Positions 59,230 to 64,000 of a stretch of 64,000 nt of DNA are shown here, piece by piece. The DNA is from Microvirga thermotolerans (lineage in GTDB: Bacteria; Pseudomonadota; Alphaproteobacteria; Rhizobiales; Beijerinckiaceae). The notes under the pieces are model-generated. The model did not search any database. It was given only the letters and a program-made list of their open reading frames with translations, and was not told where the DNA came from. Within the stretch, counting starts at the first letter, position 1. Every line of letters begins with the position of its first letter. The stretch lies in NCBI RefSeq assembly GCF_009363855.1, contig NZ_CP045423.1:1828001-1892000 (forward strand), in the 5' to 3' direction. The translations under genes were made by a program, and so were the position numbers.

Positions 59230-61977
59230 ATGTTGGATGGTGACAAGGAGCCGGCTCGGACCGACATGGCAATTGCATCGGAGCCTCCGGCCGAACGGAT
59301 CGCCTCCGCCCCCTCGAGCGAGGACCTCTTCCGCAGCCTGGCCGAGCTCAGCCCCGACGGCATCCTCATCAATGCCGGCGGGCGCTTCACCTACGCAAAT
59401 CCCGCCGCTCTCCGCCTTCTGGGAGCGGACTCGCCCGAACGGATCCTGGGCCGCTCGCCGTTCGAGCTCATCCTGCCCGCCTTTCACGACATGGCCCGGG
59501 AGCGCATCGCCAGGGTTCTGCAGGGACACACCAATCCGCTCGTGGAGATGAGTTTCAGGCGTCTGGACGGCGCCGAGATCGTCGTCGAGGTGACCGCCGG
59601 TCCGGTTCCCTGGAAGGGTGAGACGGCCGTTCAGGTGCTGCTTCGCGACGTCAGCGAGCGCAGGCGGGCCGAGGAGGCACGCAGGCTCAGCGAGGCCAGG
59701 CTGCGGATGGTCCTGGAGGCCATTCCCATCGGTGCGGTCGTCGGCGACGGCACCGGCCGGATCGTCGAAGCCAACAAGGCGTATCTCGATCTGATCGGCA
59801 GCACGAAGGACGATCTTCTCTCCGGGCGCGCGCGCTGGGATGCGGTCACGCCGCCCGAGTGGATCGCCGCCGACCGGCGTGCCATCGCCGAGACGCGCGC
59901 GCGGGGCGTCTCGGCCCTGTACGAGAAGGAGTATGTCCGCAACGGCGAGCGAATCCCGGTCATGCTGCGGCTCGCGGCGATCGACGGCGGCGAAACCCTG
60001 GTAGGGTTCGCCTTCGACCTCAGGGAGCGCAAGGCAGCCGAGGCGGCCATCCAGGAGAAGACCGCGGAATGGGAGGCCCTGGTCGAGACCGCTCCCGTCG
60101 CGGTCTGGTATGCCTACGACTGCGAACTGCGCGAGGTGAAGGCGAACCGCTATGCCTCCGAACTGCTCGACGTCCCTCTCGTCTTCGATCTATCGGACTG
60201 GCAGAAGCAGGGGATTTCCAATCGACGCATCTTCAAGGACGGGGTCGAGGTTCGGCCGGATCAGGCGCCGCTTCGCCGCGCCATCCGCGGCAGCGAAATC
60301 CGCGGCGAGGAGTGGGAGGTCCGCTTCGACGACGGGCGCAGCATCTTTCTCCTCTACAACGCCTCGCCCCTGCGGAACCGGCAGGGCGAGGTGGTGGGAG
60401 CCATCGCCGCGGCCGTGGACATCACGTCGCGCAAGAAATCGGAGGCCGGCCTGGGCGAGCGGGAAGCGCGGCTCCAGTCCATCCTCGACACGGTGCCGGA
60501 GGCCCTCGTCACCATCAGCGAGCGCGGCACCATCGAATCCTTCAGCCGCTCCGCCGCGGCCCTGTTCGGATACAGCGCCGACGAGGTCATCGGCCGGAAC
60601 GTGAACATTCTGATGCCCTCGCCCTATCGCGAGGAGCATGACGGCTACCTGCAGCGATACCTGAGGTCGGGCGAGAAGCGGATCATCGGCGTCGGCCGGG
60701 AGGTGATCGGTCGGCGCAAGGACGGCAGCACCTTCCCCATGGAACTCGCCGTCGGCGAGGTGGAGATCGGCGACCAGCACATGTTCACCGGCTTCATCCG
60801 CGACCTCAGCGCCCGCCGGAAGATCGAGCAGGACCTCCGTCAGGCGCAGAAGATGGAGGCCATCGGCCAGCTCACGGGCGGCGTGGCTCACGACTTCAAC
60901 AACCTTCTCACCGTCATTCTCGGCAACCTGGAAATGCTGGGATCGGAGATCGCCGACGAGCGGCAGCGGGAGCTGCTCAGGGAGGCCTGCGAGACGGCGG
61001 AGCACGGGGCCCAGCTCACCGAGCGCCTGCTCGCCTTCGGCCGCAGACAGCCATTGCAGCCCAAGCCCACCGACGTAGGCGACCTTCTCGGTGCGATGAC
61101 GCCGCTCTTGCGGCGGACCCTCGGCGAGACGGTGCGGGTTGCGGGCCGGTCGGACACCGACCTGTGGAAGGTGCTGGTCGATCCGAGCCAGCTGCAGAAC
61201 GCGCTCCTCAACCTCGCCATCAACGCCCGCGATGCGATGCCCGGCGGCGGCAGCCTGCTGATCGCGGCCGAGAACGTCGAGATCCGCGCAGACCAGGCCT
61301 TGCTGCATCCTGAGATCCAGGCCGGCCAGTATGTCCTCACGACGGTGACGGATACCGGAACCGGCATGCCGCGAAACGTGCTCGAACGCGCGTTCGATCC
61401 TTTCTTCACGACCAAGGAGGTCGGCGCCGGCAGCGGTTTGGGCCTTTCCATGGTCTACGGTTTCGTCAAGCAGTCCGGCGGACACATCACCATCGACAGC
61501 GAGCCCGGCAGCGGCACGACGGTCCGCATGTATCTGCCGCGGGCGCTTCCGGCGGAAGATGCGGCCGAAATCCGATCTTCCGGGGTTGCCGTGGAGACCT
61601 TCCATGCGAAAGGCGAAACCGTCCTCCTGGTGGAGGACGAACCGCGGGTGCGGCGGGTGACGCTCGCGCGGCTCCAGGGACTCGGCTACAACGTGCTCGA
61701 CGCCGCCCACGGCCCGGCCGCTGTGGCGCTGCTCGACCGGCATCAGGATATCGACGTCCTGTTCACCGACATGGTGATGCCCGGCGGCATGACGGGGGCC
61801 GACCTGGCGGACGTGGCGCGGGCGAAACGTCCGGGGATCAGGGTGCTGCTTACCTCCGGCTATGCCGAACCCGACATGGTGAGGCGCGGCCGCTCGGCGG
61901 ATGCCGGATGGCTGAGGAAGCCCTACAGCACTCTGGAGCTCGCGCGGACCCTCCGGGAGGTGCTCAAGCCCGCCTGA
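59230..61977 (+). CDS. Hybrid PAS sensor histidine kinase with a FixL-like haem-PAS domain
   Basis: A 915-residue soluble hybrid kinase. PAS domains lie at about 30-145, 155-270, 280-400 and 410-530, then a HisKA with H-box His554 (GGVAHDFNN), a HATPase_c with G boxes ([22 protein letters not shown]), and a receiver at about 795-915 with phospho-acceptor Asp847. The last PAS closely follows FixL: His470 in EEHDGY is the likely haem ligand, and Arg490 in IIGVGR, 20 residues later, matches the distal Arg of FixL. So oxygen sensing is inferred. AAGGAG 8 nt upstream supports the ATG. Whether the kinase phosphorylates a partner protein in trans is unknown. Confidence 0.88.
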   Translation: MLDGDKEPARTDMAIASEPPAERIASAPSSEDLFRSLAELSPDGILINAGGRFTYANPAALRLLGADSPERILGRSPFELILPAFHDMARERIARVLQGHTNPLVEMSFRRLDGAEIVVEVTAGPVPWKGETAVQVLLRDVSERRRAEEARRLSEARLRMVLEAIPIGAVVGDGTGRIVEANKAYLDLIGSTKDDLLSGRARWDAVTPPEWIAADRRAIAETRARGVSALYEKEYVRNGERIPVMLRLAAIDGGETLVGFAFDLRERKAAEAAIQEKTAEWEALVETAPVAVWYAYDCELREVKANRYASELLDVPLVFDLSDWQKQGISNRRIFKDGVEVRPDQAPLRRAIRGSEIRGEEWEVRFDDGRSIFLLYNASPLRNRQGEVVGAIAAAVDITSRKKSEAGLGEREARLQSILDTVPEALVTISERGTIESFSRSAAALFGYSADEVIGRNVNILMPSPYREEHDGYLQRYLRSGEKRIIGVGREVIGRRKDGSTFPMELAVGEVEIGDQHMFTGFIRDLSARRKIEQDLRQAQKMEAIGQLTGGVAHDFNNLLTVILGNLEMLGSEIADERQRELLREACETAEHGAQLTERLLAFGRRQPLQPKPTDVGDLLGAMTPLLRRTLGETVRVAGRSDTDLWKVLVDPSQLQNALLNLAINARDAMPGGGSLLIAAENVEIRADQALLHPEIQAGQYVLTTVTDTGTGMPRNVLERAFDPFFTTKEVGAGSGLGLSMVYGFVKQSGGHITIDSEPGSGTTVRMYLPRALPAEDAAEIRSSGVAVETFHAKGETVLLVEDEPRVRRVTLARLQGLGYNVLDAAHGPAAVALLDRHQDIDVLFTDMVMPGGMTGADLADVARAKRPGIRVLLTSGYAEPDMVRRGRSADAGWLRKPYSTLELARTLREVLKPA

Positions 61978-62011
61978 CCGCGGTCGCCCCATCGCCGCGC
62001 CCATCCGCGCC

Positions 62012-62027
62012 GTTACGAATTGTTACC
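62012..62027 (+). promoter_or_regulatory. GTTACGAA-type half-sites downstream of the hybrid kinase
   Basis: GTTACGAA (62012-62019), identical to one arm of the palindrome at 57718-57738, is followed by T and a second GTTAC (62022-62026), giving a direct-repeat arrangement 250 bp before the first small gene. Suggestive only. Confidence 0.35.
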
Positions 62028-62084
62028 AAGCCGCACACATTTTTACTCCCGCGCCGTCTCCGCGTAACAGAGGCAGGCTCTTAT

Positions 62085-62102
62085 GGCCTCGTCGACGAGG
62101 CC
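62085..62102. terminator. 18-bp perfect palindrome after the hybrid kinase gene
   Basis: GGCCTCGTC/GACGAGGCC is a perfect 18-bp palindrome, 108 bp after the kinase stop codon. It could form a hairpin or be a protein-binding site. There is no T-run. Confidence 0.35.
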
Positions 62103-62268
62103 GAGAGTCTTCCATGAACGTGAGCGATCACCTCTCCATTCCCTCATCTGGCGTACCGGTCGATCCGTCACCCTCGGCAGCTGCCGGAATGGTGGGCTTC
62201 GCTGTCGATCCCGTTTTTCCCATCCGCGTATCCCTGAACCATCGCCGATAACGGCAGGGGAGACGGCC

Positions 62269-62529
62269 ATGCCCATCTTCGACTCGCTTGCGGTCAACGA
62301 CAACGACGAGGCGCAGGCCTTTCTCAGGGCGGTGCTGGCGGCACCGGCCCGGCGGGCGGCGCCACGGCATCCCGACGAGGATGCCCGGCTGTTCGGTGTC
62401 GGGATCGGGGCGCCGCCCCGGCACGCCAGGCCGGGCGTTCCGCTCATCGTCGGCGTTGCGGTTTCCATTGCGGTCGTCCCGCCGGCAGAATCGTCGACTT
62501 CGTCCTTTTGCAGGAGGCGGCTCCCATGA
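62269..62529 (+). CDS. Small protein 1 of an overlapping trio (86 aa)
   Basis: A hypothetical 86-residue protein beginning MPIFDSLAVNDNDEAQAFLR, with a CAGGGGAG ribosome-binding sequence ahead. A hydrophobic stretch near residues 62-76 (GVPLIVGVAVSIAVV) may be a membrane segment. No family recognised. Its stop codon overlaps the next start codon (ATGA), a strong argument that it is translated despite its small size. It is the first gene after the hybrid kinase, 291 bp downstream. Confidence 0.5.
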   Translation: MPIFDSLAVNDNDEAQAFLRAVLAAPARRAAPRHPDEDARLFGVGIGAPPRHARPGVPLIVGVAVSIAVVPPAESSTSSFCRRRLP

Positions 62530-62738
62530 TCGCCGCAGTCACGATGGCCGTGCCTCTTGCCCTCGCAATCCTCCTCTCGGGCGTGACACTCCTTAAGGCC
62601 GGATCGCAGCGGCGGCCATCGCCCGCGCGTGGGGTCGGTTCGGAAACGGTTACCCGACGGTACGGAAAGCCGAGCACTGGACGTCTCGGGAGCGGACCCT
62701 CGGCGACAGGACAGAAACTCGGGAAGGTGGTTTCATGA
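62526..62738 (+). CDS. Small membrane protein 2 of an overlapping trio (70 aa)
   Basis: A hypothetical 70-residue protein with one N-terminal hydrophobic helix (MIAAVTMAVPLALAILLSGV, about 1-20), followed by a polar basic tail. Function unknown. It overlaps the preceding and the following genes by 4 bp each (ATGA at both ends). Confidence 0.48.
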   Translation: MIAAVTMAVPLALAILLSGVTLLKAGSQRRPSPARGVGSETVTRRYGKPSTGRLGSGPSATGQKLGKVVS

Positions 62739-63019
62739 CTTTCAACAGGCGTGCGATCGACGGTTTCGGCCAACGTCCGGTGATGTATTCCCCCGAAATT
62801 CTGCCGCGGCTTCAGTCGCTTCTGGCGAGGCTGGCGGATATCGATTTCGCGTTCGAGAGGGATCTCGAATCCGTTTCCAGGGGCGAGGTCGACGAGCGAC
62901 TGAAGCGCAAGGAGAGGGCGATCCTCCGGACGCGCCATCGTGACCGGCGGGCGCCGTACCTGCGCGATATCGCCGCGCTGCAGGCGCGTATCTACGATGC
63001 CTCCGGCCGCGAGGGCTGA
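62735..63019 (+). CDS. Small protein 3 of an overlapping trio (94 aa)
   Basis: A hypothetical, charged 94-residue protein, MTFNRRAIDGFGQRPVMYSP at the start, with a likely helical segment LPRLQSLLARLADIDFAFERDLES at about 23-46 and many Arg/Glu residues after it. No known domain. The ATG overlaps the previous stop codon. It ends 303 bp before the second FixL-like gene. Confidence 0.52.
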   Translation: MTFNRRAIDGFGQRPVMYSPEILPRLQSLLARLADIDFAFERDLESVSRGEVDERLKRKERAILRTRHRDRRAPYLRDIAALQARIYDASGREG

Positions 63020-63322
63020 GCCATCGAATCATCTCCAGGACACGGGAAGCCGCACGGGCGGCGCCATCGCACCGACATCGGCGCATGGCCCGGAACGGCA
63101 GGGCAGGGATGTGCCGTCGGCCCGGTTCCTTCCTTCCGTGAGCCGGACGGCTGCGGCGCAACCTGCGGCCGCCCGGCGCCTCCTGCGCACGACAGGATTG
63201 TGCCCGCGTCTTGACCTATCGCAAAAGCCGACACCGGCGAAGGCTCTATTCTCCGCAGACATTCGGGGGCCGCCCCCAGACGGAGCAACGGCTCCGGGAT
63301 CGCGGCCTCCGAGGAGAGGGTC
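63020..63322. other. 303-bp intergenic region
   Basis: No gene, repeat or RNA fold seen. It should contain the promoter of the membrane FixL-like kinase. A ribosome-binding sequence GAGGAGAGG occurs directly before 63323. No FNR-type box is present on either strand. Confidence 0.45.
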
Positions 63323-64000
63323 ATGACGAACGCTTCCAGCCTTCGCGTCCCTTCGCCGAAGTCATGGTTCGATCGGTTCGGAATCGAGCCAAGGAAGCTT
63401 CTTCTCATCTGCCTCGCCTTCGACGCCACCGTCTTCGTGATCGACGTCCTGCTGCCGGTCGAGTATTCCGTCGGAATCCTCTATGTCGGCGCGACGCTGC
63501 TGGCATTCTGGCTGCCGCGGTCCCGGGCGACGGTCGGACTTGCGCTCCTGGGAACGGTGCTGCTCGTTTCAGGATATCTCGCCTCGCCGATGAGCCATGC
63601 CTATGGCTCTTCGGAGACGGTCGTCAACCGGACGCTCGCGCTGCTCGTCATGTGGTGGACGGCCGCTCTCGCCAGCGCCCACCAGGTGGCCCGCTCGGCC
63701 CTGGAGCGGAGCGAAGCCTATGCCCGCGCAAACGAGGCGCGGCTCCGTTCGATCCTCGAGACGGCCCCGGAGGCCCTCATCACCATCGACGAAGGCGGCC
63801 GCATCGAATCCTTCAGCCGCTCCGCCGCGGCCCTGTTCGGATACGAGGCGCACGAAGTCATGGGGCGGAACGTGAACATGCTGATGCCCTCGCCCTATCG
63901 CGAGGAGCATGACGGCTATCTCTCCCGCTACCGGAGGACGGGGGAGAGGCGCATCATCGGCATCGGGCAGGTGGTCAGCGCCCGGCGGAAGGACGGCACG
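63323..64000 (+). CDS. Membrane-anchored FixL-like sensor kinase, N-terminal part (truncated by window end)
   Basis: The 226 residues visible have an N-terminal membrane region of about four helices (LLLICLAFDATVFVIDVLL, VGILYVGATLLAFWL, VGLALLGTVLLVSGYLA, RTLALLVMWWTAALAS) as in Sinorhizobium FixL. A PAS domain follows with FGYEAHEVMGRNVNMLMPSP and haem-ligand candidate His196 (EEHDGYL). At the position of FixL's distal Arg, 20 residues after the His, there is Gln216 (IIGIGQVV). The kinase domain lies beyond the window. The PAS core is almost identical in DNA to that of the hybrid kinase upstream. Confidence 0.85.
   Translation, partial: MTNASSLRVPSPKSWFDRFGIEPRKLLLICLAFDATVFVIDVLLPVEYSVGILYVGATLLAFWLPRSRATVGLALLGTVLLVSGYLASPMSHAYGSSETVVNRTLALLVMWWTAALASAHQVARSALERSEAYARANEARLRSILETAPEALITIDEGGRIESFSRSAAALFGYEAHEVMGRNVNMLMPSPYREEHDGYLSRYRRTGERRIIGIGQVVSARRKDGT

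Noticed and set aside
59224..59237. Sigma-54 promoter (TGGCAC followed by TTGG)
   Set aside because: The spacing between the two elements is too short for a -24/-12 promoter and it overlaps the start codon of the kinase.

Overview
The window comes from a high-GC alphaproteobacterium, most likely a member of the Hyphomicrobiales close to Microvirga/Methylobacterium. Three things point there. The run erpA, dgt, argS, SPOR protein, nagZ, scpA-scpB, tatABC, serS-surE-pcm, NlpD-like gene, yajC-secD-secF is a gene order typical of this group. A complete hut pathway of the HutF/HutG type is present. There are also FixL/FixK-type oxygen regulators and a small palindromic repeat of a rhizobial style. 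I see no rRNA, tRNA, CRISPR array, transposase or prophage gene, so the window looks chromosomal.

Layout. 0.2-5.1 kb: a small conserved protein, aspS, and a glycosyltransferase/acyltransferase pair facing a hexapeptide acetyltransferase. 5.2-9.9 kb: the malic enzyme-phosphotransacetylase fusion, a large exported protein of unknown function, and erpA. 9.9-31.4 kb: the housekeeping block, covering dNTP control, tRNA charging, cell-wall recycling, chromosome condensation, Tat export, SurE/Pcm, a degenerate LytM lipoprotein and the SecDF-YajC translocase, followed by homologues of two mitochondrial complex I assembly factors and trmFO. 31.5-40.6 kb: a mixed region with an SDR, a DUF1127 protein, low-complexity exported proteins, a DMT exporter with a divergent Lrp-type regulator, ilvD, a frameshifted lipoprotein gene, a porin-like stub and an intergenic repeat. 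40.8-45.4 kb: a chemoreceptor and an SsuABC/TauABC-type importer. 45.6-53.7 kb: the histidine-utilisation cluster hutI-H-G-U-D (minus strand) and hutF-hutC (plus strand).

The hut genes encode the five-step route histidine, urocanate, imidazolonepropionate, formiminoglutamate, formylglutamate, glutamate. The divergent hutI/hutF promoter carries two operator-like palindromes 30 bp apart. An exact reverse-complement copy of one lies upstream of the ABC importer, which suggests that HutC also controls uptake.

53.8-64 kb: a glutathione transferase and an M20 amidohydrolase, then a regulatory island. It contains an FNR/FixK-type box, a LuxR-type protein with a degenerate receiver, an OmpR-type regulator, a Crp/FixK-like regulator behind a 21-bp palindrome, a soluble hybrid kinase with a FixL-like haem-PAS domain, three tiny overlapping genes, and a second, membrane-anchored FixL-like kinase cut by the window end. 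The second kinase has Gln where FixL has the key haem-pocket Arg. This island is the most unusual part of the window.
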